DNA of 64,000 nucleotides from Marinobacter sp. LV10R510-11A (GTDB lineage: Bacteria > Pseudomonadota > Gammaproteobacteria > Pseudomonadales > Oleiphilaceae), in assembly GCF_900215155.1 (NCBI RefSeq), contig NZ_LT907980.1, positions 3,162,001 to 3,226,000 of the forward strand. Reading direction: 5' to 3'. The first letter of the stretch is position 1. The number at the start of each line of letters is the position of its first letter. The position numbers and the translations under genes were made by a program. Positions 1 to 7,976 of the stretch are shown piece by piece. The notes under the pieces were generated by a model, which was not told the origin of the DNA, did no database searches, and worked only from the letters and a program-made list of their open reading frames with translations.

Positions 1-920
1 TGGGCGGCTTCGGCCCGAGCATCTGGCAACCGGTCGAAGAAGCCTTTAGCAAGTAGGCAGGAATCACCGTGGCAGGCTTTATCTGGGTGTTCGCAGGCAT
101 CCGCCTTGGCCACCAACTCCAACGTGCGCAAAGGCCAAATCTGCGGTGCTTCTTGCGCGGCACGCAGGCGTTCCACGGCGTCCACAGCCAATTGTCGGGC
201 GGTATTGCGGCAAGTGAGATAATAGAGCCGGTCGTGTTCTGCGGCGGGCATGGCCATCAGCGCAGGGAACAGAGTACCGAGGGTTTTACCCAAACCAGTA
301 GGCGCTTCCAGCAGCAGCGTGCCGCCCTTCACCGTATTTTTGTAGACAGTTTCGGCAAGCTGACGCTGGCGGGGACGAAACTGCGGGAATGGAAAGCGCA
401 GGCCAGCAAGGCGAATGTCGCGTTGTTCCCGGTGGTGGGCTTCCTGTTCTGCCCAGAGTCGGTAACGGTCACATAGGGCTTCCACTTCTTGCCACAGCTC
501 ACCCGCGCGGGCAGTTTCAGCGACCGACGTTTCACGTTTTTTGCCGATATCGAAATAAACCAGCGCTAGCTTCAAGGTTTTGCGCTTTTCCTGACGGCAG
601 AGTAGAGCGCCGTAGGCCCGTAACTGAGCCCGATGCAACGCCCGCTGATGGGGCCGGATGCGGGACACATCGCCACGGTGGGTTTTTATTTCATCTAGCA
701 GGCCAGAGTGTGGGTTATACACATCGGCTCGGCCATAAAGCTCTAACCCCATGCATTCTCCAGTAAGTGAATACTCGCTTTTATAGCCGTATCCGCGCTT
801 ACCCTGAAGCGCCTGATGGCCGGCCATACCCTCTTCGGCACTGGGCGCCGGGGTGTAGCGAAAGTCCAAGTCGCCTTCCCGGCCTGCGAACTCGCAAAGG
901 GTTCTCACCGCAACCTTCAC
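1..920 (-). CDS. XPD/DinG-like DNA helicase with N-terminal PD-(D/E)XK-type domain (partial, 3' end off window)
   Basis: Only the first 306 codons are inside the window. The N-terminus has a RecB/Cas4-like nuclease pattern: GRAD (D66), EIK (E77, K79) and a Q99-xxx-Y103 pair. A helicase core follows, with Walker A EAPTGLGKT at about residues 205-213. Cysteines C276, C283 and C288 sit where XPD-family helicases hold a 4Fe-4S cluster. The start is a GTG at 920-918 that overlaps the stop of the upstream VRR-NUC gene in a GTGA, so the two genes are translationally coupled. This fits a pair acting on branched or damaged DNA. The domain calls are from motifs; the exact substrate is not known. Confidence 0.8.
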   Translation of the reverse strand, partial: MKVAVRTLCEFAGREGDLDFRYTPAPSAEEGMAGHQALQGKRGYGYKSEYSLTGECMGLELYGRADVYNPHSGLLDEIKTHRGDVSRIRPHQRALHRAQLRAYGALLCRQEKRKTLKLALVYFDIGKKRETSVAETARAGELWQEVEALCDRYRLWAEQEAHHREQRDIRLAGLRFPFPQFRPRQRQLAETVYKNTVKGGTLLLEAPTGLGKTLGTLFPALMAMPAAEHDRLYYLTCRNTARQLAVDAVERLRAAQEAPQIWPLRTLELVAKADACEHPDKACHGDSCLLAKGFFDRLPDARAEAA

Positions 921-2620
921 GGTGTGGCTCCGCTGTCTTGCCAGCGCAGATAGCACACGCTGGCAGCAATGCCTTGGCGGGCAAAAAAATGCAGCCAACG
1001 GATCTGGTGATCTTGCAGCCGGTCGCCGGGGCCTTTTACTTCGATCATTTCGTAACGGGGCTTATCGCTCGGGTTTTCCGGATAGACGCGTATAAGATCG
1101 GGGAAACCGCTGCGATGTTCGCGGATATTCAAAAGCAAACGTTCGAACAGGATCTGCAAATCGGTCGCGGAAATGCAATCCAGCGCCAGATTCAGCAGCT
1201 CTTCACTCAGCGTCGGCCAGGTCACAAAGGGATTAGTAATGCCCTGTTTGGCGGCGTAAGTATTCAGGATTTTCTGGCGATAACTGCCATCCTGCAACGC
1301 CGCAAAACACCGATCAAACTCGACTTGCCGACGAGTTACAAAATCATCCCGCACAAGATCCGCCGGGCCGGTGTGGAAGGGGTGAAAGAAAGCACCGGGT
1401 ATGGCTTTGAAAATCGTGTGCCAGCACAGCAGCCCGAACAAGCCGGTGATCAGGGTGTTTTCTACATAGAACACTGGGGCTTCGGAGGTGGACAGGTGAT
1501 CCCGAACTACTGTTTCAACAGAGCCACCGGTTTGGGGCAGAATTAGCGTGAGCTCGCGGATCTCTGGGTTCTGTGGTGCTGGCGGAACGGGCTGGCCCAC
1601 TTTTGCCGCCAGTCGCTTCAGAATACGCGTCAAGCCTTGGGCTTCGGCATCGCTTAATTCCTTGTTCTGCCAGCGCGCGGCTATAGCCCATGCCTCCTCA
1701 AAGCGCTTCATCCGTTCCAGCAGTCGCAGGCGTTTCAAACCAGCCTCCCGGTGACCACTGGCGGCGAGTGCATCTAAAGCCAGTTCACGCTCACCCTGTC
1801 GTTCCGCCTGCCGGCCCAATTCCAACAATAGACGATTGCGGCGACTGCTCAGCCAAGGGTTATCTGAGTCATCCGGAACCTCTCTCCAAACTTCTTTAGC
1901 TGGCACGCCGGCATCCAAACTCTCGCGGCAGTGGTGCATGGCCAAGTAGATATCCACCTCGCTGCGCCGGGAAAACGCTCGTGCCTCGGGGGTAAATTCC
2001 ACCGTCTCATAGCGGTGATGGCCCAGCTCCACCAGTACAAAATCTGACCAGCTCTGCCGCAAGTTGCCGAAAAACATCAGGCGGACACGATCGAATAGCG
2101 CCATCGGGATAACCCGCACCACGAATTTTGCATCGCCACCCAGCCAGTCGTTTAGTGTGCGGGCATCGGCGAATATGTACTGCAAAGCTTCGCGCATTCC
2201 GGCCTTAGGCAGATTTTTAGCGAATCCCTCTGCCATTAAAACCGGCGCAAAGGTCGGGCGCAGTTCGGCCAGGGTAAACAAGCGAAAGAGGTCATCCAGA
2301 GTCAGCAGTGGGTCGGCATCCAACCAGTCATCGGAAATCAGCTCGGCCAGTGCGTCAGCTTCAGGGCTTCCCAGCTCTGGATACTTCAACTTGTCAGCGC
2401 GAAACAAATCACCGCTGCGCATTACCATACGGGTCAGCAATGCCCGGGCAGATCGGGGTAACTCTAAGAAATCGTGCAGGCGCGCACGCTCCGGCTCCAG
2501 CAGCAGATCCGCGTGGTGATTGGCTACCCATGCAACTACCGTTTCCATGTTTTGCAGGTAGTACAGGGGGTTTTCAAGATCGGCCGCTGTGGGCCAAAAA
2601 TCTGGAACATGCTTGCTCAT
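917..2620 (-). CDS. FAN1-type VRR-NUC structure-specific nuclease
   Basis: This 567-residue protein is close in length to the Pseudomonas FAN1 homologue, which incises branched DNA and unlinks interstrand crosslinks. The C-terminal VRR-NUC domain is clear: D508 in GFPDLI, then E527 and K529 in IEVKGPGDRL, followed by DHQIRWLHFF. Together these form the PD-(D/E)XK catalytic set. The long helical N-terminal part matches the SAP/TPR architecture of bacterial FAN1 in size. The start is an ATG at 2620-2618 with no strong Shine-Dalgarno. It is the first gene of a two-gene unit with the overlapping helicase gene. Assignment to the FAN1 family is strong; the role in crosslink repair comes from family knowledge. 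Confidence 0.85.
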   Translation of the reverse strand: MSKHVPDFWPTAADLENPLYYLQNMETVVAWVANHHADLLLEPERARLHDFLELPRSARALLTRMVMRSGDLFRADKLKYPELGSPEADALAELISDDWLDADPLLTLDDLFRLFTLAELRPTFAPVLMAEGFAKNLPKAGMREALQYIFADARTLNDWLGGDAKFVVRVIPMALFDRVRLMFFGNLRQSWSDFVLVELGHHRYETVEFTPEARAFSRRSEVDIYLAMHHCRESLDAGVPAKEVWREVPDDSDNPWLSSRRNRLLLELGRQAERQGERELALDALAASGHREAGLKRLRLLERMKRFEEAWAIAARWQNKELSDAEAQGLTRILKRLAAKVGQPVPPAPQNPEIRELTLILPQTGGSVETVVRDHLSTSEAPVFYVENTLITGLFGLLCWHTIFKAIPGAFFHPFHTGPADLVRDDFVTRRQVEFDRCFAALQDGSYRQKILNTYAAKQGITNPFVTWPTLSEELLNLALDCISATDLQILFERLLLNIREHRSGFPDLIRVYPENPSDKPRYEMIEVKGPGDRLQDHQIRWLHFFARQGIAASVCYLRWQDSGATP

Positions 2621-2684
2621 AGAAACACGGCTAGACCTTACTGCAAATGTACGCTTATGTGAGTTCTAACACTGGCGCCTGAAT

Positions 2685-3977
2685 TTACTTTATTTCTTTA
2701 GCTTGATTTAGCACACCCTCCAGAATTGGCTCACTGATACGCGATGGAAACTCGCCTGGCAACAAGGCTTCCACTTTGCTGATAGCGCTAGGTACCTGCT
2801 TAGCGATCTCGCCAAGTAGTTCGCTCGCTCTTTTGCTGGAAAAACCAACTTGATGGGCAGTACTTATGAAATGCTGTGGTTGGATGCGAGCCCAATGATA
2901 GTGGCGTTGTCGACCTTTAACGGACATGGCCATTTTTGCTTGTTGCGGTGCCAGACTGCCTTGCGCCATAAGTGGGTAGGCTGAGATCACATCGTAGAGT
3001 GGTGTCATCCGAAAGGCGGAGCCAGGCTCTATGAAAAGGCTGAAATTTTTTGCATGACCATCAATCGCCGAAAGCAGCCAAAACAGTATCTGCGCTTTGA
3101 AGAAGGTTTCGCGATCCTTGTTCGCTGCCTGTGAGCCAAGAAGGAGCTTCATTCCATCGTGAATTCCTGGACCGCCATCGCTCTCGTACTTGATCGCCGG
3201 AGCCACACCGAGAGCTTGGCAGAAGTCTTCCTGAGGTAATCGCATCAGCCAGGTGGAATCTTTCGACCAGCGTCGATCAAAGCGTTCTACAATCAGAACC
3301 TTCTGACGGCCAAACTGCCCAAGTTCAGCGTTAGCCGTTGGCACCCCAAAGGCTTTCAGGAATTGCAGGCAGAGCCATTCATTCTCACCGCTTTCACGAA
3401 GATCAATATTGCTATGATCCAAGAAGCCGATTGGAAGTTTAAAAATATGACTAGTGGGCGTGCTCCCAGTGGGAAGCTGCCAATGACCCTGATGCCAGAG
3501 CAACGCGGTTTTTTCCTGAGCACCCGCCAGAGAAATACGGAATTCATTTTCCCGCGCCATTCCCAGCGGTGCGTTTTGATAGTTGCCGAGTAGGTGTTCT
3601 ATGGCGGTGGCACCAAGTGATTCTGCTGTCACCGCTCGGATATCCGGCAGCACACAATCCTGAGGGTATAGCTGAATGGCACCAATACAGTCACGACCAA
3701 CGCTTCCAAGTAAGTCAAAGGGATGGCGTGTAGGAGCGCTGAAGCGTGCCTGCATGCGAGATCTTATAGCATCCGAATCCGGCAGCAGGTTATCAAAAAA
3801 ATTAAAAACCAGCGCGCCTCGATAAACCTTTGGAGAAAGCGGCAGTGAAAGAGAAATAGCTCGGGCGCCGGGTTGATTTAACCATGCGGGATAATACTGA
3901 AAGGCCATAGCGCCGGAGTTTTCCAGTGTCAGCTTTCCCACCTCAATGCCGTTCAGGGCCACAATCAAGTCAGGCAT
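2685..3977 (-). CDS. hipA: HipA serine/threonine kinase toxin
   Basis: At 430 residues this is a full-length HipA (E. coli 440). In E. coli HipA phosphorylates glutamyl-tRNA synthetase, stops translation and promotes persistence. All key elements are present: S149 in RISLAGAQEKTAL matches the autophosphorylated Ser150; D306 in DGHAKNFS matches catalytic Asp309; D329 in LYDV matches the metal-binding Asp332. It lies 6 bp after hipB, with the ribosome site formed by the end of hipB. There is no disruption, so the toxin is expected to be active. It is transcribed toward the VRR-NUC gene. Confidence 0.95.
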   Translation of the reverse strand: MPDLIVALNGIEVGKLTLENSGAMAFQYYPAWLNQPGARAISLSLPLSPKVYRGALVFNFFDNLLPDSDAIRSRMQARFSAPTRHPFDLLGSVGRDCIGAIQLYPQDCVLPDIRAVTAESLGATAIEHLLGNYQNAPLGMARENEFRISLAGAQEKTALLWHQGHWQLPTGSTPTSHIFKLPIGFLDHSNIDLRESGENEWLCLQFLKAFGVPTANAELGQFGRQKVLIVERFDRRWSKDSTWLMRLPQEDFCQALGVAPAIKYESDGGPGIHDGMKLLLGSQAANKDRETFFKAQILFWLLSAIDGHAKNFSLFIEPGSAFRMTPLYDVISAYPLMAQGSLAPQQAKMAMSVKGRQRHYHWARIQPQHFISTAHQVGFSSKRASELLGEIAKQVPSAISKVEALLPGEFPSRISEPILEGVLNQAKEIK

Positions 3978-3983
3978 GTATCA

Positions 3984-4232
3984 TCACCATTCTTCGCTCC
4001 AACCGCCTATCGGGTCCGATGCACTGCGTTCCACCACACGCAACTCGAGGTCAAGGGCGGAGAGAAGCTTGAACAGAGTCTCGACTCGGCTTTTCTCCGG
4101 ATGATTCTCAAAACTGGAAACCGTGGCCTGCTTCACACCAACTTTGGCCGCAGTAGACTGTTGGCTAAGATCTTGACGGTGCCTGGCATTTTTTATAGCC
4201 GTGGACAGAGCTTCCGGAGATGTTATTTTCAT
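3984..4232 (-). CDS. hipB: HipB antitoxin / operon repressor
   Basis: This is an 82-residue XRE-type helix-turn-helix protein. The HTH is visible around QQSTAAKVGVKQATVSSFEN, closely matching E. coli HipB (KIGIKQATISNFEN). The C-terminus ends in tryptophan (EEW), as in E. coli HipB, whose terminal Trp docks in HipA. HipB neutralises HipA and represses the operon by binding paired TATCC/GGATA half-sites. Three such sites are present just upstream at 4236-4309. It is the first gene of the hipBA operon, divergent from recC. Confidence 0.93.
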   Translation of the reverse strand: MKITSPEALSTAIKNARHRQDLSQQSTAAKVGVKQATVSSFENHPEKSRVETLFKLLSALDLELRVVERSASDPIGGWSEEW

Positions 4233-4235
4233 GGT

Positions 4236-4309
4236 TATACCCTTTGGCGGATAGTTTAATTATTATACCGTATAGAGGATAAAGTCAACATTATCCTCTA
4301 TAGGGTATA
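4236..4309 (-). promoter_or_regulatory. Three HipB operators at exact 28-bp spacing
   Basis: Three sites have the form TAT(A/C)C-N8-G(G/T)ATA, at 4236-4253, 4264-4281 and 4292-4309. Each differs by one base from the E. coli hip operator TATCC-N8-GGATA. Their centres are exactly 28 bp apart. A perfect 12-bp inverted repeat (4271-4282 and 4291-4302) spans operators 2 and 3. Operator 1 lies 4 bp before the hipB start codon and covers its ribosome site; operator 2 covers the -10 region. Confidence 0.8.
4262..4288 (-). promoter_or_regulatory. Probable hipBA promoter
   Basis: On the minus strand TTGACT (4288-4283) and TATAAT (4267-4262) are separated by 15 bp. Both hexamers are near consensus but the spacer is short. 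Operator 2 overlaps the spacer and the -10 box, as expected for autorepression by HipB. Confidence 0.55.
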
Positions 4310-4375
4310 GGCTGTGTTAGTTAATCCAAAATAGAATTACATACACCCATAAGACTTGGACTGTCCGCTTCTTCG

Positions 4376-4397
4376 ATCACATGCGGTAACCTGTGAT
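4376..4397. repeat. Dyad ATCACA-N10-TGTGAT upstream of recC
   Basis: A 6-bp inverted repeat with a 10-bp centre lies 36 bp before the recC start codon. It may be a regulator site or chance. The half-sites face outward compared with a CRP site (TGTGA-N6-TCACA), so it is not a canonical CRP site. Confidence 0.3.
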
Positions 4398-4433
4398 ATC
4401 AGGAATCGAATCAGAGACTAAACAGGGAAATCC

Positions 4434-7400
4434 ATGCCCCAAAACGCCGCCATCACCCCCGGCTTTCACGCCGTTCATGCCAACCATCTGGAAGACCTGC
4501 GCCGGGCCGTGGTGTTTATATGTCAGCAAAACCCGCTGCCGCCGCTGCAGAGCGAAACCTTTCTGGTGCAGAGCAATGGTATTGCCCAGTGGTTGAAGTT
4601 GGCACTGGCGGAAAAGCGCTCTGAGGATGGCAGTGAAGGCGGGCTGGGCATCGCGGCCGGTATGGATTTCCTGTTTCCGGCGCGGTTTATCTGGCAAGCC
4701 TACCGCGCCGTGCTGCCGGATGGCGAAGTGCCAGAGCAATCCCCCTTTGATAAGCGCCGGCTGGTGTGGCGGCTTTACCGGTTGCTGCCGGAACTGGTGC
4801 AAACGGACGAAGTGTTCAACCCGCTGGCGCGCTTTCTGGAAGGCACCGACACGGATTTGCGGGCGTTCCAGTTGGCGGAGAAAGTGGCGGATCTGTTTGA
4901 TCAGTATCAGGTATTCCGCGCCGACTGGCTGGCGGCCTGGGAACAAGGACGGGATGTGGTGATCAGCACTCGAAACGGTGAAAAACCGATTGAGGAAGAC
5001 ACCCGCTGGCAGCCCATGCTGTGGCGCAAACTGGTGGAAGACACAGGTGCTGAAGCCCACACCAGCCGCTCGCAGATTCATACCCGGTTTATGGCTGAGG
5101 GCCAGCGCATAACCGCGCCCGCTCACCCGAACCGCCTACCTAAGCGCATTGTGGTGTTCGGGGTATCGTCGTTGCCCCGACAGGCGCTGGAAGCGCTTTA
5201 TGTGCTCAGCCGATTCAGCCAGGTGGTGCTGTGTGTTCACAACCCCTCGCAGTTTTACTGGGCCGATATTGTCAGCGACCGAGAACTGCTGAAAGCTGAG
5301 CGCAAGCGCGGTGCCCGTCACCCAACCCTGTCGCAAATTGATGATGCCGACCAATTGCACCAGCACGCCAACCCGTTACTAGCCGCCTGGGGCAAACAAG
5401 GCCGGGATTACATCCGCCTGCTGGATGAGTTCGACAACCCCGACGAATACCGCGCCAGTTTCCAGACGCCGGATCAGAAAATCGACATCTTCTCGGAACA
5501 CGGCACTGGGCAGGCAACTTGTTTGTTACACCAGCTGCAAAATGACATTTATAACCTGACCCCGCTGCAGGAGATTCGCAACGAACAGCGCGAGCTGGAT
5601 CTGACTATGGATCGCTCAGTGGCCTTCCACGATGCCCACAGCCCCCAGCGGGAAGTGGAAATTCTGCACGACCAACTGCTGGCCCGCTTCAACGCTGACT
5701 CCACGCTGCGGCCTCGAGACGTGATGGTGATGGTGCCAGATATCAACGTGTACGCACCCCATATTCAGGCAGTGTTTGGCCGCTATTCGGCGGGGCGCAA
5801 CCGTCACATTCCGTTCACTATTTCCGATCAGGGCCAGCGCAACCACGAACCCGTGCTGATTGCCCTGGAAACGCTGATGTCGTTGCCGCGCAGTCGGTTC
5901 GGGGTGAGTGAGATCATCAGCCTTTTAGAGGTACCCGGCATCCGTGACCGTTTCGAAATTACCGAAGAGGAAATTCCCTTGGCCCGGCGCTGGGTTGAGG
6001 GCGCCAACATCCGCTGGGGTCTGCACGGTGCCCACCGGGAAAGCCTGGAGCTGCCAGCAGATCTGGAGCGCAACACCTGGCAATCCGGTTTACGCTCCAT
6101 GCTGCTCGGTTACGGCATGGGCGACGACGACCCGTGGGCTGGGGTTCAGCCCTATGGCGAAATTGGCGGGCTGCAGGCCAGCCTCGCGGGACGCCTTGGC
6201 GAGTTTGTGTATCGCCTGGAAACTCTGTGGCAGGAACTACAAGAAAGCCGCTCGCCTCAGCAGTGGGAAGAATTGTTCTCCGCCATGCTGGAGCAGTTTT
6301 TCCACAAAGTAGAAAGCCACGACCTGTTGCTGCTGAACCGCTTCCGCCGGCAACTGGAACAATGGCTGGACGACACACTCGCCGCAGGGTTAGATCAGCA
6401 ACCGCTGCCACTGAATATCGTAAAAGACGTGTTGCTGGAAGGCCTGGACGAAGGTGGCCTGAACCAGCGCTTCTTGGCGGGCAAGGTCAACTTCGCCACG
6501 CTGATGCCCATGCGTGCGATTCCCTTCCGCAGTGTGTGCCTGCTGGGCATGAACGATGGCGATTATCCACGTTCGCGGCCGCCGGTAGATTTTGATTTGA
6601 TGGCGCAGGACTATCGCCCCGGCGACCGTTCCCGCCGGGAAGACGACCGTTACCTGTTTCTAGAAGCCATGCTGTCGGCCCGCGAACAGCTTTACATCAG
6701 TTGGGTAGGGCGCAGCATTCGCGACGACTCACCAAGGCCACCGTCGGTTCTGGTGGGCCAGCTGCAGGATCACCTCGACAATCTCTGGCAGGTACCAAAC
6801 CAGCCAGGCGATTCGGTGACAGCCGCGCTAACCACCAGCCATCCACTGCAGCCGTTCAGCCGAGATTATTTCCCTCAAGCCCAACACGCTCGTAGCCTGT
6901 TCACCTACGAGCACGAATGGCGCAGCGCCCATGGCAATGGCGCGGCAGAGTATCAACAAGAAGCATTGCCGTTTCAGCAGCCTGAGGAACCCATCACCCT
7001 CAACGATCTAGCCGGCTTCTTGAAAAAGCCTGTAGATACTTTCTACCAACGCCGGCTGCAGGTGCGCTTTGAGGATGTGGAAGACGACGACACGGATACC
7101 GAAAACTTTGATCTGAACGGCCTCGACCGCTGGCGCTTAGATACCGAACTGGTTGAACAAGGGCTGCTAAAAGCCGGCAGTGAAGAAGAATTACACGAAC
7201 GCCTAGAAAGCACTCTGGACCGTATGGCGCGGCGCGGCGACCTTGGCATGGGTGTAACGGAACACCGGCTGCGCAATGAGCTCTCAGGCCGCCTGCCAGA
7301 TCTGTTCGAGCGGTATCAAGGCGCTCTAGCCGAGTGGCCCGAAGCGATCAGCGAACCTGTGCAGTTTGAACACTACCTGACCAACAGCACGGGTTCTGTG

Positions 7401-7976
7401 GAAGTGCTGGATTTGATCGGCAACCTGCGCCGCAATCCTGAAGGTCAATGTTGTCGGTTGGTCATCGCCGGTTCCAGTTTGCTCAGTGGTAGCGGCAGCA
7501 GTAAAAAACTACGCTACGCCAATCTAATGCGCGACTGGGTGACTCATCTGGCCGGCCAACTGACAGACCAGCCTTTCGAGACCCTGATTCTAGGTAAGGA
7601 AGAAGGCCGCAAAGTCCGTTTTGCACCTCTGGCACGTGAAACTGCAACCAAACACCTAAACGCCATACTGGCTCGCTGGATAGAGGCCAGCACCCGCGCC
7701 TTGCCGCTGCACTGTGAGGCCGGTTTTGCCTGGATTTACAGCTTCTACCAGAGCAAAAAGTTCCTCGGTGACCACGAGCGTGCCATCAGCGACGCCCAAC
7801 AGGCCTACACAACCGCCCTGGAACGCGACACAGGCTACCTGCGAGGCGCTTTCGAGAACGCCGAACGGCTGCTCGAAAGCGGTGAATTCGAAGCGCTTCT
7901 GCACGCACTCTATGTGCCTCTATGGGAAGCCGAGCAGGGCAAATCCGCCGCCGAGCAAATTGAGGGCAAGCTATGA
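4434..7976 (+). CDS. recC: RecBCD enzyme subunit RecC
   Basis: This 1180-residue protein is the expected size for RecC (E. coli 1122). RecC is the non-catalytic subunit that splits the DNA strands and recognises Chi. The N-terminus (FHAVHANHLEDLRRAVV, then ETFLVQSNGIAQWLKLALA) and the segment LLGMNDGDYPRSRPPVDFDLM are typical of RecC. The start ATG at 4434 follows AGGGAAA. The stop overlaps recB by 4 bp (ATGA). With recB and recD it encodes the complete helicase-nuclease for double-strand break repair and degradation of linear foreign DNA. Confidence 0.95.
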   Translation: MPQNAAITPGFHAVHANHLEDLRRAVVFICQQNPLPPLQSETFLVQSNGIAQWLKLALAEKRSEDGSEGGLGIAAGMDFLFPARFIWQAYRAVLPDGEVPEQSPFDKRRLVWRLYRLLPELVQTDEVFNPLARFLEGTDTDLRAFQLAEKVADLFDQYQVFRADWLAAWEQGRDVVISTRNGEKPIEEDTRWQPMLWRKLVEDTGAEAHTSRSQIHTRFMAEGQRITAPAHPNRLPKRIVVFGVSSLPRQALEALYVLSRFSQVVLCVHNPSQFYWADIVSDRELLKAERKRGARHPTLSQIDDADQLHQHANPLLAAWGKQGRDYIRLLDEFDNPDEYRASFQTPDQKIDIFSEHGTGQATCLLHQLQNDIYNLTPLQEIRNEQRELDLTMDRSVAFHDAHSPQREVEILHDQLLARFNADSTLRPRDVMVMVPDINVYAPHIQAVFGRYSAGRNRHIPFTISDQGQRNHEPVLIALETLMSLPRSRFGVSEIISLLEVPGIRDRFEITEEEIPLARRWVEGANIRWGLHGAHRESLELPADLERNTWQSGLRSMLLGYGMGDDDPWAGVQPYGEIGGLQASLAGRLGEFVYRLETLWQELQESRSPQQWEELFSAMLEQFFHKVESHDLLLLNRFRRQLEQWLDDTLAAGLDQQPLPLNIVKDVLLEGLDEGGLNQRFLAGKVNFATLMPMRAIPFRSVCLLGMNDGDYPRSRPPVDFDLMAQDYRPGDRSRREDDRYLFLEAMLSAREQLYISWVGRSIRDDSPRPPSVLVGQLQDHLDNLWQVPNQPGDSVTAALTTSHPLQPFSRDYFPQAQHARSLFTYEHEWRSAHGNGAAEYQQEALPFQQPEEPITLNDLAGFLKKPVDTFYQRRLQVRFEDVEDDDTDTENFDLNGLDRWRLDTELVEQGLLKAGSEEELHERLESTLDRMARRGDLGMGVTEHRLRNELSGRLPDLFERYQGALAEWPEAISEPVQFEHYLTNSTGSVEVLDLIGNLRRNPEGQCCRLVIAGSSLLSGSGSSKKLRYANLMRDWVTHLAGQLTDQPFETLILGKEEGRKVRFAPLARETATKHLNAILARWIEASTRALPLHCEAGFAWIYSFYQSKKFLGDHERAISDAQQAYTTALERDTGYLRGAFENAERLLESGEFEALLHALYVPLWEAEQGKSAAEQIEGKL

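Noticed and set aside
767..1546. 259-codon plus-strand frame opposite the VRR-NUC gene
   Set aside because: Antisense shadow; the minus strand encodes clear catalytic motifs.
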